A stretch of 64,000 bases of DNA. Source: Plutella xylostella (lineage: Eukaryota; Arthropoda; Insecta; Lepidoptera; Plutellidae). The stretch's first letter is position 1. Each line of letters starts with the position of its first letter. The notes beneath the pieces are model-generated. The model did no database searches, was not told where the DNA came from, and saw nothing but the letters and a program-made list of their open reading frames with translations. The DNA lies in contig NC_063983.1 in assembly GCF_932276165.1 (NCBI RefSeq), forward strand, positions 3,975,501-4,039,500, given 5' to 3'. This document shows, one piece after another, positions 22,162 to 33,435 of this stretch. A program made the position numbers and the translations under genes.

Positions 22162-25100
22162 TTACTTTAAATTAACACAGGTTTGTTTATCAACATGTTC
22201 GGCTAAAGCTAGGACTCCACTCAAAATTTCTTTGCAAGTTTCTTCTATCTCGTCGTTTGGCAATAAGAACTTATGTTGCTTGCTTCTCAGCTCGATGAGG
22301 TAGGAGAATGGTATGAACGCCGTGCCATAGCTCCAGTCGATACTCGTCCCTTCTGCACGATACATTATATCCTTGAAGGCCCCTACTTTGTACAGTCGCC
22401 CTGATGTTTGTTCTATAGCCTGAAATAATAATAATTACCTATAAGAAATTTAATTATGTATTTATACTAAATTTGGGAGGTGCAAAAGAAACGTGGGAAT
22501 CCCATCAGCCTACTTACTTGACTGATGATGAACAATAACTGGTTGTGGGTAGATAAGAAAGATTGAGGGGAGAGATTTCTGGCGGAACCAACGTGGCCTT
22601 ATTCGCACTTGTCTGATGATGAAGTCATCACGACCCATCACGTCCCCACTGCTGGGGCACGAGTCTCCATTTCCAATGAAGGATTTTTTAGGCCTAGTCC
22701 ACCACGTTGTCCTAGTGCGGGTTCATAGACTAGAATATTATGTGCGGGTTGATGGACCCCAACACAAGCAAGCTTGTGCTGAGATAATGTAGTAAATATT
22801 CTCAATCTTGCCTATTTCCTATATAGCTGCTGTTGGAGACCTTCGTCCTTAGGCGCTCCGCACGCTGCTAGAGTCAAGGCAGCGGCGTTGAGATAAGCGC
22901 TATTTCAGTAAGCGTCTTCCGGCGGGCTCGCATACAGAAAATATAATATAAAACAATAGAGTATAGTGACCTTAGCCATGACGGTGGCCCCCTCCAGCAG
23001 AGGCACGTAGTCGGGGCAGGGCTCGTGCGTGGCGCCCCACGGGAACGCGATCGCCTCGCTGAACGCGTGGAACGTCAGGAACAGCTTGAACGGAACTACC
23101 GAGTTCAGGATCGTGTCCTAAAGGAGGAAACAGTGATAGATTCGAAAGCGAACGTTACATTAGTTTATATTTTTTCATATAAGGGTTTTTGGAAAATGAA
23201 AGGGCTACTGCTGCGTTACAGTAGAAAACAGCTCTTCAACGGACATTCGCTACGGGGGTGAAGTCTGCTCATCGCAGCGGAGGCCCTCTAGGCCTGGGGT
23301 GTCACTCTATATGACGAAAAACTAAGTTTCAGAGTGCTGCTGCGTAAGCCACGGCTCTATCTTGTTGTATTAAACGTGCCAATGTCACGAAATCTCTCGT
23401 TCGCTTGTTTTTCGTCAGTATAGAGTAGCCCTCCTGAAACGTGGCGGTAACAAACACTAGAGTGGCACTAGGGTTTGTCACCTGGTGGAAATGGTATGTT
23501 ACCCTCAAAGCTGCTGTTTCTGGCTCGGAGAACGGCGCGGGCCCGCGGTAGTTCAGGTGGTTGGGGTCCACCGACGCCCCTTCACCGCGGCTGTTGATTG
23601 ATGGCCTGTTGACGCAATTATCATAGCTTACAATTTACAATATAATCACATGCATACTATAATACTTTCCTTTACTTGGACTGGCTGGTTATGGTATAAG
23701 CTGGATTAGGAACTCTGAGAACAGCCGTAGCGTCTTACCACCGCCGACGAACATCTGGCAGATCCACGCTGCTAATTGCTAATGACCAGTGGTGGTAGCC
23801 CCATATATTGCATTTGTCATCAGCGCTAGCTTTACTGATTTCGACGACCCAGTAGTCGCTGATTCTAGTAATAACCGTAATGTAGTAATGCTGAGCATAA
23901 ACGTCTTACCCGAAATTTCTATTAAGATCCACTCCAACTATTTTATTATCGTGTCGAGCTCGGTTCTTCCGCCACATCCGATCATTCACGTGCGTGTGGA
24001 CGTAGCCATCCGGATTCAGGACAGGGACTAAGTACCTAAAAACCCAGCACAAATTAGTAAAAAGATAAAGTTAAACATGACTAGATACGGTCATGTGCAG
24101 AGAAACCTGACCCCCCTCTCATGGTAACAATGTTTTTGAGAGGGGTCAGGTTTCTCTGCCATATGTACTCGCTGTACATAGGTGTGTAACGAGTGATTAC
24201 TATTTTTCGACATAGATTTAAATACCTCCCCTTTTTTACAATACAGACGAATCGACAATTTTACGTGGTTATTAGGCGCTCCGCGAGTGATGTTCGACTT
24301 CTTCAGTAAGCATCAACATGGGGTCGGGTCGCATATAGAAATAGAAAATAAAGAGATGGCGCGCCCCTTTGTCACCGCCGCAGATACGCCGCGTCACCGC
24401 CTCGACTCTCTCGCAGTAAGCGGAGCGGAGTGCCTTCCATTCCACCTTAAACCAAACTGCAACATCCTTACCAATCCTTATTAGTCACCGACTCCGGCAG
24501 TCCATCGAAGTGGGTGGCGAGGTGATGAGCGATGTACGTGACGACCGCGGCACTGATCCACTCGCGCGCGTGTATGGCACCGTCCAGCCACGCGCCCGAG
24601 TTGCCGGCGTGGCTGGAGGATATCTTCAGCATCTGGTTTGTAAACACGTAAAGGGATGAAGCGCCACATGTTGGTAAGTGCACAGGAAGAGAAACGGCAA
24701 ACATATATAAGTATTATATCAGTGCAAGATATTTTAAAACGAGGTGCGACTGTTCTATTAATACGCTACCTACGCGTATAAGTAATTAGGCTACTCCGGA
24801 AATTCAACGGAAAACCCTCAAGCAAGTTATCCTGCGTTTCAGTAATAACTTTACACTATCGATAAATAATAAATAAAATAAATAAATAAAAAAGCCTTTA
24901 TTTCTACTACTTATAACTTTAAAGGTGTACATGCATAGAATATTATAATGTACTTAAAATTAATTAAGTCAAACATTTTCACAATAATCACATGAAATAT
25001 TTAAAATAATGTACATTCTAATTAATTCACGTAAAATTTGCATGCATATTACATAATATAAATAAAATTCTAAATAAAAACATTACTAATTAGTGTATTG

Positions 25101-27435
25101 AATTCATTTAAAGTAATTTCATTTTTAATTTATTATTAAGTATTATAATTATAAATACAACATTTGTAATTAAATGAAATCAAATTTAAATATAAGCGTT
25201 CATAATATTAATAAAATTCTAAATAAAAACATAACTAAATAATTGATTGATTTCATATAAATAGATTAATTTTGAATTGATTATAATTATGTTTGATTTT
25301 ATTTAAAAACATTCTTGTGTAGTAGTCGCCTCCACGGCGTAGGCCTCCCCCAATGATCTCCACAAGCTTCTGTCTCTAGCTTTGGTCATCCAGTTCGGTC
25401 CACATGTTTGTAGGAAAATGTCTGCCCACCTCTTTCTTTGGCGTCCTTTACTTCTTTTTCCTTCTCGTGGTATCCATTCGGTGACACGCTTTGTCCATCT
25501 GGAGTTTTCCATTCGGCAGATATGTCCCGCCCATTGCCATTTCAATTTCTTAATTCTACTTAGTATGTCGCAGATCTTTGTTTTTCTTCTTATATCAATG
25601 TTCTTTATTCTGTCTTGTAGTTTGATGTTCAGCATACTTCTTTCCATTTTTCTTTGACATATTGCCAGTCTATCCTCGTCTTCTTTCCTTAAGGACCAGC
25701 TCTGACATCCATACATTAAACTTGGCATAATAGCAGTTTCGTATAATTTCTTTTTTGTTTTAATGTTTATCTGTTTGTTTTTCATGATTTCTTTGAAACT
25801 CCAGTACTTACTCCATGCAATGGCTATGCGTCTCTTAATTTCATTTTCAGTTCGGTTTTTGAAAGATACCCGCTGCCCCAGGTAGATGTATTCATCCACG
25901 AACTCTATATTTCTGCCTTCCACTATAACATCTTCTCTACTGCCATTAGTCATTATTTTGGTTTTAGTCGGGTTTAGAGACAGACCTACCTTTTTACTAT
26001 TTCTTGCCAAATCGTTCAGCATCTGTTGGATGTCTTGTGGATTTTCCGAGAAAACGACAATGTCGTCTGCAAAGCGTAGGTGACTCAAGTATTCGCCATC
26101 AATTTTTATTCCTCTTTTATCCCATTTCAAGTTACGAAAAATAGACTCCAATACCGCTGAGAATATTTTTGGTGATATCGGGTCGCCTTGACGGACTCCT
26201 TTCCTAATTGGGAACTCTCTACCTTCTCTTTCTAGTTTAACCTTTGCTGAATTATTGCTGTATATGTTATAAAGTAGAGCTATGTATCTTTCTTCAACAC
26301 CTTGTTGCCTTAGAGATTGCCAGATTTCCCTATAGTTCAGTGAGTCAAAGGCTTTAGTGAAATCGATGAAACACATGTATAGAGTTCTATTGTATTCGTT
26401 TGTTTTCTCTATTATTTGTGATACAACATGAATGTGATCCATTGTGGAGAAACTTTTGCGGAAACCGGCTTGCTCGCGCGGCTGGTTTTCGTCCAAAATT
26501 TTTGTCACTCTATTCAGTAGTATTTTTGAAAATATTTTATATATGTTTGACATGATGCTTATAGGCCGATACTTGTCCAAGTCACTTCGATCGCCTGTTT
26601 TGTGGATCAGTATAATTGTAGATTTTGACCACTGCTTAGGTGTTTTTCCCGATTGAAGGATGTTATTAAACAATAATTGAAGTGGACCTTGCAATGTTTC
26701 TGACAATGATTTCAGCAGTTCGTTAGTAACGTGGTCTTCCCCCGGTGCTTTGTCGTTTTTTACACTATCGATAACCTAGTACTTAATAAATTAGTTGCTC
26801 ACCTTGATTTCTCTACCTTCCACTGTATAACCGATACAGTGTACTGTGCACCTGGAAGGATACTGCTGTTCTAGACTCGACAAGAAACTGTATATCACAT
26901 GGAGGGGATAAAAGTTGTGCCAGTCCATAACTTGATCTGAAAGATACGGTATATCAATATCATTTGACGACCGAAAAGTGTACTGGTTTGTGACCCTGGC
27001 TGCTATGATGAAGATCCCGGGGTCGATCAGGTATTTGTTTTAAGTGTGCGTAGATATATCAGCTGTCTGATACGCATATTACAGACTCTGCTTAGCTTTA
27101 GGTCCGATGAACGTTCAATTCTCAAATTTTGGATGATAATTATGCACAAATGTTCAATCTGAATTCACACATGAAACAGTCGAGGTCACCTTTCGGCATC
27201 GAATAGTCAGTAAAGTATTCAAAGTATTTTTGTATCACCCAACCTTTATTCATCTGCTTAATACTCCGAGTGACCAAGTTCTTGCCCAGCCTGGGTGCGC
27301 CCATAGATCCCGTGTCAGCGGTCGTCACCACGAAGGCTATGTCTCGATCTCTCAACAGTTTTTCCAGCTGCATCCTTCTCGTTCCCTCCACGAGGATGCT
27401 TATCACGCTGTCATTTTCATTGCATATGTTTATTG
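22162..27435 (-). CDS. CP2: M14A zinc carboxypeptidase (A-type) with propeptide
   Basis: Exons in transcript order: 27435-27190, 26936-26803, 24632-24472, 24035-23910, 23590-23503, 23117-22971, 22419-22162 (stop). Phases agree at every junction. The first exon encodes an activation-type propeptide (SILVEG...LLRDRDIAFVV). Zinc ligands are in AIHAREW and in FHAF; Asn-Arg is in DLNRNF; Tyr248 is in IMYRAEG; Glu270 is in IELRS. Position 255 is Ile (GTSIDW) as in carboxypeptidase A. The usual His-Ser-Tyr after the third zinc ligand is His-Ala-Phe, so Tyr198 is lost, which may alter substrate binding. The signal-peptide exon was not found upstream of 27435. The intron between exons 2 and 3 carries a LINE. 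It is convergent with CP1 and head-to-head with CP3. Confidence 0.92.
22610..22780. repeat. LINE 3' remnant in CP2 intron
   Basis: The phrase catcacgtccccactgctggggcacgagtctcc...ggcctagtccaccacg recurs in reverse near 30050-30150 and in part at 47255-47310. It is a frequent 3' end of lepidopteran LINEs. No coding sequence. Confidence 0.55.
23296..23433. mobile_element. Short MITE family member B
   Basis: It has the same ends as member A (ggggtgtcactctatatgacgaaaaac ... tttttcgtcagtatagagtagccctcc) and a matching interior (attaaacgtgcc). Confidence 0.75.
24097..24159. repeat. Compact hairpin in CP2 intron
   Basis: Arms 24097-24121 (starting gcagagaaacctgacccc) and 24137-24159 (ending ggggtcaggtttctctgc) pair almost completely, with a two-base C bulge and a loop of about 15 bases. 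This is a strong stem on either strand. I do not recognise it as a known small RNA. Confidence 0.7.
24866..26758 (-). mobile_element. 5'-truncated non-LTR retrotransposon (RTE-like) in CP2 intron, with target duplication
   Basis: A 16-bp direct repeat, tttacactatcgataa, flanks the insert (24850-24865 and 26759-26774). The minus strand reads from the truncated 5' end at about 26758 through a single open frame to 25303. That frame holds a reverse transcriptase with LRFADDIV and RQGDPISPKIF motifs and the C-terminal WQWAGHICRM...GRQRKRW segment. An AT-rich 3' tail with an (aataa)n run follows. An uninterrupted frame and an exact duplication mean the insertion is fairly recent. Confidence 0.95.
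26985..27115 (+). repeat. Degenerate tRNA-derived SINE in CP2 intron
   Basis: ttgtgaccctggctgctatgatgaagatcccggggtcgat followed by tagatatatcagctgtctgatacgcatattacagactctgcttagct is a decayed version of the SINE at 32163-32430. Confidence 0.65.
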
Positions 27436-27439
27436 CTAT

Positions 27440-28253
27440 ATGAAAAGGATATTAGTTTAAGTAAATTTTGCTACTCTATACCATACAAAATAGGGAATAG
27501 TTTAGTTTTTAACCCGGAATTCCCCTGGGAAACCCAACAAAGGCGAAGCAAATCGTGAGGGAAGCTATTATTTATAGGTACGTACAGCCTTTATTATCCA
27601 AATTCTTTATAAAAGTTTTTTGTCCATCTTTTGAACACTTCACGTCCCATACTTGATATCGTACGTCCCTGCGACTCACTTTGAATTTATTAATATTTAA
27701 TATGATCAAAAGTCTACTTTTTAGTATGCATTTAGTTTATTAATGGTTTAAATTTTGTTGCTTTCGTATAAATAAATTGGCATTGAAAAAATTGCATATT
27801 CTGTCAGACTTTTGACATTGAGATATTTTTAATCTTATAGGTAATCAGTGTGGCAATGGAATTGCAATGTAAAAAGTACTTTCATCATCATCATAATAAT
27901 ATTATATGTGCCAGAGTTGGAGTAGAGGCCTAGAGTAACGGCAAAATTTTAGACCATTACACACTTGAATAAACATTAATTTCTGCCTATTTCTGCCCAA
28001 TACACGTTTCGGTTGTCGTCATACTTTCCCGATGTGCGACTTCCTGGTTTTCTAATGTAAAAAGAGTTTTATGAAGCAAAGACCAGTCTGTGAAAATGAC
28101 GTTTTTTATGATGTACCTAATGTCACATAGTTATCCAAAATAAACACAAAATTTTCAAGGAAAAAAATACCGAACCATGATTTTTAGCACTTCCACATGA
28201 CCTAACAAACAGACCCTTCACATTTTATCTCCACAACCCATCTAAACATCAAT
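27440..28253. other. Head-to-head spacer of CP2 and CP3
   Basis: Between the first recognised exon of CP2 and the start codon of CP3 there are about 0.8 kb of AT-rich sequence. It probably holds promoter elements for both and perhaps the signal-peptide exon of CP2, but I could not identify a convincing one. Confidence 0.4.
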
Positions 28254-31200
28254 ATGGACTTCATCCAGCCAAACGAGAAGACCATCCGTGACCTGCTGCA
28301 GCAGTTCGGGTACTCCTCCGCCACGCTGCCGGACCCCGACGCGACGGACTCGCAGGCCAGCGGCAGCTCCTCGGCGGATGAGGACCAGCTGTCGGGCACC
28401 GGCTCCGCGTCCAGCAGCTCCAGATCCTCAGGATCCTGGTCAGAAAGCGACGGGGGCGTCAGCGAGCGGAGTAGCCAGGACTCGTTTGGAGCAGCCTTTG
28501 CGTCGGACCATGAGGCAGAGATATTGGCTTACGCTGCCGATGCGGCTCCGGCCCCCGCACCCGCCGCCGCAGCCCCTGCCGCTGCAGCTCCCGCCGCCGC
28601 AGCCCCCGCCGCCGCCGCCCCCGCCGCCCCCGCACCCGCTGCTGCCGCGCCCCCGCCCGCAGCACCAGCCCCTGAAGCCGCACCTCCACCTCCGCTCCCA
28701 GCCCCGGCCACCCCTGGCGCACTCAAGTCCAAAGTCCGTGGAGCCCCCAAATCAAAATCCCAAACCAGAAGCAGAACTAGAAGCAGAGCTCAAAGCCGGC
28801 AGAAATCCAGAAAATCTAAATCCAGAATGAAGTCCGTCGCTGGAAGAAAGAAAAAACCTCAGTTGCCGAAAAAGAAGGTTAAAGAGTCTGATGCTGATCG
28901 GCTGGCGAGAGAACGCTGGGAGAAGTTCAGGAAGATGGAGCTGAAAGCCGGAGCTCACGAGGCGAGGAAGATGGCGGGGATGAAGAAGCTGATGGTCAAT
29001 GGGTCGTGGGTACCGGTTAAAGGTATGTTGAAGTCATAATATATATATAAAAAATACATAATAAAAAATAAATAAAATAAATCGTCTTGCACTAGATACA
29101 TACATACCGACATACATAGATACTAGTGTGTACTCACGCGGTATGGGGTAGGCGTACTGATTGGGGTGTCTCGCTATGAGCGTGTTCTTGATGTGGTAAA
29201 GAAATAATTTTAGTGAAGTACTTACCCAATTATTTAATTTTACAGATCCAACTGCTGTCTTCGACTTCAAGGATTACTACAGACTGGCTCCCATTTACAC
29301 ATATTTGGGCAGTTTAGAGTTAAAAGTGCCAGAAGTACTGCAAGTTTTTACTATTGCTGACTCTGCAGATGGCCGACCAATCCAGGTATTACTTCCCTTC
29401 CAGATCTTCTGTTAGGATCTAGCTCTTTCCCTACACACCGCAAAAATGTTTGGAAGCAATATCACTGGTTCAGGGAGTCACTCTACCATCTACGAAATTC
29501 GTTTTTCGTTATGTTATGACGAAAAACGAAGTTTTGTAACGTTAACGTGTTACGTGCCGATTGCACAACAACTCTCGTTTTTTTAGTTTTTCGTCATTAA
29601 AGAGTAACCCTCCAGACATAGGTAATCTTATATTTTAGGCTTAACCCTATTTTAATTTGTCCAGTGCTGCAAGATATCCAATGGTGACCCGTCGAACGGA
29701 GCCGTGTGGATCGACGCCGGCATGAGCCCGTGCGAGTGGGTGGGGCCCCCCACGGCCATATACATGATCAACGAGCTGGCCAACGACTTCACTAATCAGC
29801 CGTATTACATCACGAATAAGGACTGGTATGAGTTTCGAAGTGTTTCTCTGGGTGTCTTTCAATTTTCGTCTGTATTGGTAAAGTCAATCTTGTTGCTTAC
29901 TGTCCTACCAGATATCCGTAAAGTATGAAAAACATTCTACACTAGTAGTTTCTATCCCATAAAGATTGTAACTCAATTTAAAAAAAGATAGCAGATACCC
30001 TGTACACTGTACTGTTCTAATTAGCTGGATATAATATACGTTTACCAACGTCCACCAACCCACACTAGGCCAGCGTGGTGGACTAGGCCTAAACCCTCCC
30101 TTCCCTGGAAGGAGACCCGTGCCCCAGCAGTGGGGATGTGATGGGTGGTGAAGATAATGAATATACGTTTGCAGGTACATAGTCCCAATGATAAACCCTG
30201 ACGGCTACGAGTACTCGCACACCATCGACCGCATGTACACTAAAAATAGATCCCTGCAAAAGGGGAAAAAAGTTGGAGTTGATCTCAACAGAAACTTTCA
30301 GTAAGTTAATGGAATACGACAATAACAATATAGATAGGGATATATGTATATCGTAACTTTATATTAATAACTTTATCATTATTATCGGTATTTATTTTAG
30401 ACCAGGATTCAACAGCAAGGACTCCGGAACATCACAGAACCCCGTCGAATGGAATTTCCCTGGCTACGAACCCGTCTCGGAGTATGAAACAATTGTTATA
30501 AAGGTAAGTATAAAGAAACATTATGTAACTGAGAGTCATTGCATCTTTGTACTAACCCTGCAGCTTTTATATTGTTTCAGCCGTCACTCGCCATATTTTA
30601 TTCGTATTTGCTACAAATCAGTTAGGTATTTTCCATAAATTAAGTATTTTTTTCCAGAACATACTGACATCGGCAATACCATTCAACGTTTACATCACAC
30701 TTCGCGCCTACCACCAGTCGATTGTGTTTCCGTACTCGGGACACCAGGATGAGGCGTGCCAGAAGTTCCATATGCTCATGGAAGGCGCTAATGTGATGGC
30801 TCAGGTAACTAAATCTAGAACAACATAAATATTATACCATTTACAAGCCGAAGAGGTTCGATCAACCAGGTAACCTGGGTAATCCGAATTATTTAATGTT
30901 AGCTATCTATAGACTCTATGCAACCAGTTCTCCCTAGAATCCTATTCTTTAGAAAAGTCCAGTCCAACCTGACCGTTACTTGTTCAAAATTTCTCTAGCT
31001 CTGTTGCTCAAACCAAACTCAATCATAAGAAATCTAAATTCAGAAACAGAAATTCACTAAGTTTGAACTTAAGTAGGCTTTGAGAACGACTCAACCTCAA
31101 AAACTTAGTTGCGAAACCGGGGGCATTACATTAGCATACTATAAGAACTCTCAACTTAGGCCAACACTGGAAATGTCCATGTCCAGCCTGTCCAAAGGGG

Positions 31201-31651
31201 CAAACGGGACCTAGAAACTAGAAATATCCGTTTATAAAATTTAATTACATTGAAATACCTTCTCAAAAATGATTGAAATAATTAATATTACATACCTACA
31301 TCAAAATACATTTGTGTTTTTGATAGACGGCCTCCCCGTACCATAATAATGCAGGGATTTATTCTTCAATAATTCATTCCCCAGGCCATCTACGACTGTA
31401 CCGGGCAGAACTTCCAGACCGGAGAAGCTCGTGATCTCCTCAAGAACCCTGTAGGAGCCAGCATAGACTACGCGCACGGATACGCCTGCATCCCTCACTG
31501 CTACCAGCTGAACCTCAGGAGCAAGCAACACAAGTACCTGCTGCCTGCAGACGAGATCAAGGAGTCGGGGATGGAGGCGCTGGCCGCCTGCTCAGAGCTC
31601 ATGAAGTATCTGGATAACTGGGGCTGTAGCTTGATACGGCGTGCGGTTTGA
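28254..31651 (+). CDS. CP3: carboxypeptidase-like pseudoenzyme with a novel basic N-terminal region
   Basis: Exons 28254-29022, 29246-29385, 29665-29825, 30175-30300, 30401-30503, 30658-30804 and 31385-31651 (stop) give about 570 residues with every phase consistent. Exon 1 (about 256 residues) has no signal peptide. It runs from an acidic/Ser-rich start, through an Ala-Pro tract near residues 97-150, to an Arg-Ser/Lys-rich stretch (RTRSRTRSRAQSRQK), and ends NGSWVPVKG. The rest is an M14A domain in the usual exon pattern. However, the zinc His69 motif HxxE reads GMSPCEW (His to Ser), the His196 region reads TLRAY (His to Arg), the Tyr248 position reads Lys (LLKNPVG), and Glu270 reads Asn (QLNLRS). 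Glu72 and the Asn-Arg pair (DLNRNF) remain. It is almost certainly not a peptidase but may bind a partner or peptide. An open frame and splice sites argue against a dead gene. Confidence 0.9.
29473..29612. mobile_element. Short MITE family member C, in CP3 intron 2
   Basis: Related to members A, B and D through gggagtcactct, tatgacgaaaaacgaagttt, tgccgattgcacaacaactctcg and tttttcgtcattaaagagtaaccctcc. Confidence 0.7.
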
Positions 31652-32162
31652 GATGATGAGGGGTTTTGGAAAGAATTTTTGATACCAATATAGTAGTTTT
31701 TTTTACCGCTTTTGGGATGGTTTTATTTGTTAGTTTTTTCTACCAGTTTCGTACATCTACTTATGTGAACAATAACGGCTACCTGACTCTATTAGACCAG
31801 ATTAGCCCTACGAAGGCTCCACGCGTTGAGCAACGGCCTAACCCGCCCAGCCTAACCAGTTATAATATTCTAGTCTATGGGCCTAAGAAGCAGGAAACTA
31901 TGGCCCTGGGATATACTCAAAATAATAATTTCGCGCTACGACTAGAAATCTGTGTAAAATATGTCATGGATGTCGTCACAGAGGAAAAAAAACACTAGTC
32001 GTCATAGAGAAAAAATTAATAATTGTGAAAAGAGTGCCATCTCGAGGAGTTTTTTGTCATACTCTATACGTCATACTGAACAGCACCATCTCTTTTTATT
32101 TCTCAGCCTCATTGTACATACATACAGGGTGACCTTGGGACACCCTGTATATATATAGATAT

Positions 32163-32430
32163 AGACGACCGAATGGCGTAGTGGTTAGTGACCCTGACTA
32201 CTGAGCCGAAGGTCCCGGGTTCGATTCCCGGCTGGGACAGATATTTGTTTAAAGACAGATATTTGTACTCGGGTCTTGGGTGTTGATATTTATATTTAGT
32301 ATCTATCTATCTATGTATTTGTGTAGATATATCAGCTGTCCGACACCCATAACACAGGTTCTGCCTAGCTTGGGGTCGGATGGCCGTGTGTGAGATGTCC
32401 CCACATATTTATTTTATTTATTTATTTATA
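32163..32430 (+). repeat. tRNA-derived SINE
   Basis: It opens gaccgaatggcgtagtggttagtgaccc with an A box, followed by B box ggttcgattcc (32218-32228). The body contains tagatatatcagctgtccgacacccataacacagg and ends in a (ttta)n tail. Decayed copies are at 26985-27115 and 35370-35455, and a reversed fragment is near 37995-38045. Confidence 0.88.
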
Positions 32431-32431
32431 T

Positions 32432-33434
32432 AGCTGTTCCCGCGCGCTTCGCTTCGCCCTAAATAGTTTTCCCGTGGGAATTCCGGGATAAAAAGTAATC
32501 TATGTTTTTTCCCAGGGTCTAGAAGTCTAGACCGTATGTATACCAAATTTCATTCAAATCCGTTCAGTAGTTTTGGCGTGAAAGAGTAACAGACAGACGG
32601 ACACAGTTACTTTCGCATTTATAATATTAGTAAGGAGTAAAGCCTCGTATTCACTAGGCGACAAATTGTCGCAGAACCTGTCTAGGCACATGTCGTCTAC
32701 GTGTCGCCGCGACGTCGCGCTCTGTTCTGCGACGTCGCACGCGACTATACAGCGACATCTACGTGTCGCAGAACAGGTTCCGTGTTCTGGCTCGCGAGAC
32801 CGAACTTCCTGCGACATCAGTCTAGCGCATAGAGTATATTTTTTTTCACTAAGTCTAGCGACCGCTGTTGCAGAGTGTGGACGCGTGCGCGACTTCTAGC
32901 ACGCAGCACTAACTGCCACGACTTCCTCGGGCGACATCTCGGCGGAGACTGCTGGTGTGTCACGTCCACACTCTGCAACAGCGGTCGCTAGACAGATGTC
33001 GCAGGAAGTTCTGTCTCGCGAGCCAAAACACGGAACCTGTTCTGCGACACGTAGATGTCGCTGTATAGTCGCGTGCGACGTCGCAGAACAGAGAGCGACG
33101 TCGCGGCGACACGTAGACGACATGTGCCTAGACAGGTTCTGCGACAATTTGTCGCCTAGTGAATACGAGGCTTTAGGATTGTTATCACAAGTTATTAACT
33201 TCAATCTATAATGATATCCTAATCCTAACTATCCTTACTAATATTATAAATGCGAAAGTAACTGTGTCTATCTGTCTGTTACTCTTTCACGCCAAAACTA
33301 CTGAACGGATTTGAATGAAATTTGGTATACATACGGTCTAGACCCTGAGAAAGAACATAGGCTACATTTTTTCCTGGAATTCCCACCGGAAAACTTTTTA
33401 AGGCGGAGCGAAGCGCGCGGGAACAGCTAGTAAG
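32432..33434. repeat. 1-kb nested palindrome
   Basis: Outer arms: 32432-32638 (cccgcgcgcttcgcttcgcc ... gcatttataatattagtaagg) against 33232-33434 (its inverse). Inner arms: about 32640-32830 against 32985-33178. The inner arms begin aagcctcgtattcactaggcgacaa and are near-perfect inverted copies rich in gtcgc/gcgac. The outer arms resemble a dispersed lepidopteran repeat (tttcacgccaaaactactgaacggatttgaatg). The inner palindrome looks like a separate MITE inserted at or between them. The frames on both strands here are mirror images and not genes. Confidence 0.9.
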
Positions 33435-33435
33435 A

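Noticed and set aside
28288..28830. Overlapping 180-codon frame and minus-strand frames in CP3 exon 1
   Set aside because: They are shadows of the GC-rich Ala-Pro tract. The chosen frame is the one whose phase joins the downstream catalytic exons.
31666..31998. 110-codon frame just downstream of CP3
   Set aside because: It overlaps repeat-like sequence (tagtctatgggcctaag and similar phrases), has no recognisable domain and lies where the CP3 3' UTR is expected.
32163..32240. Possible tRNA gene
   Set aside because: Same reasoning: tRNA-like head followed by a SINE body and a (ttta)n tail, with decayed copies elsewhere in the window.
32554..33211. Mirror-image frames of about 77-102 codons on both strands
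   Set aside because: They arise from the two arms of the palindrome and encode the same sequence forward and backward.
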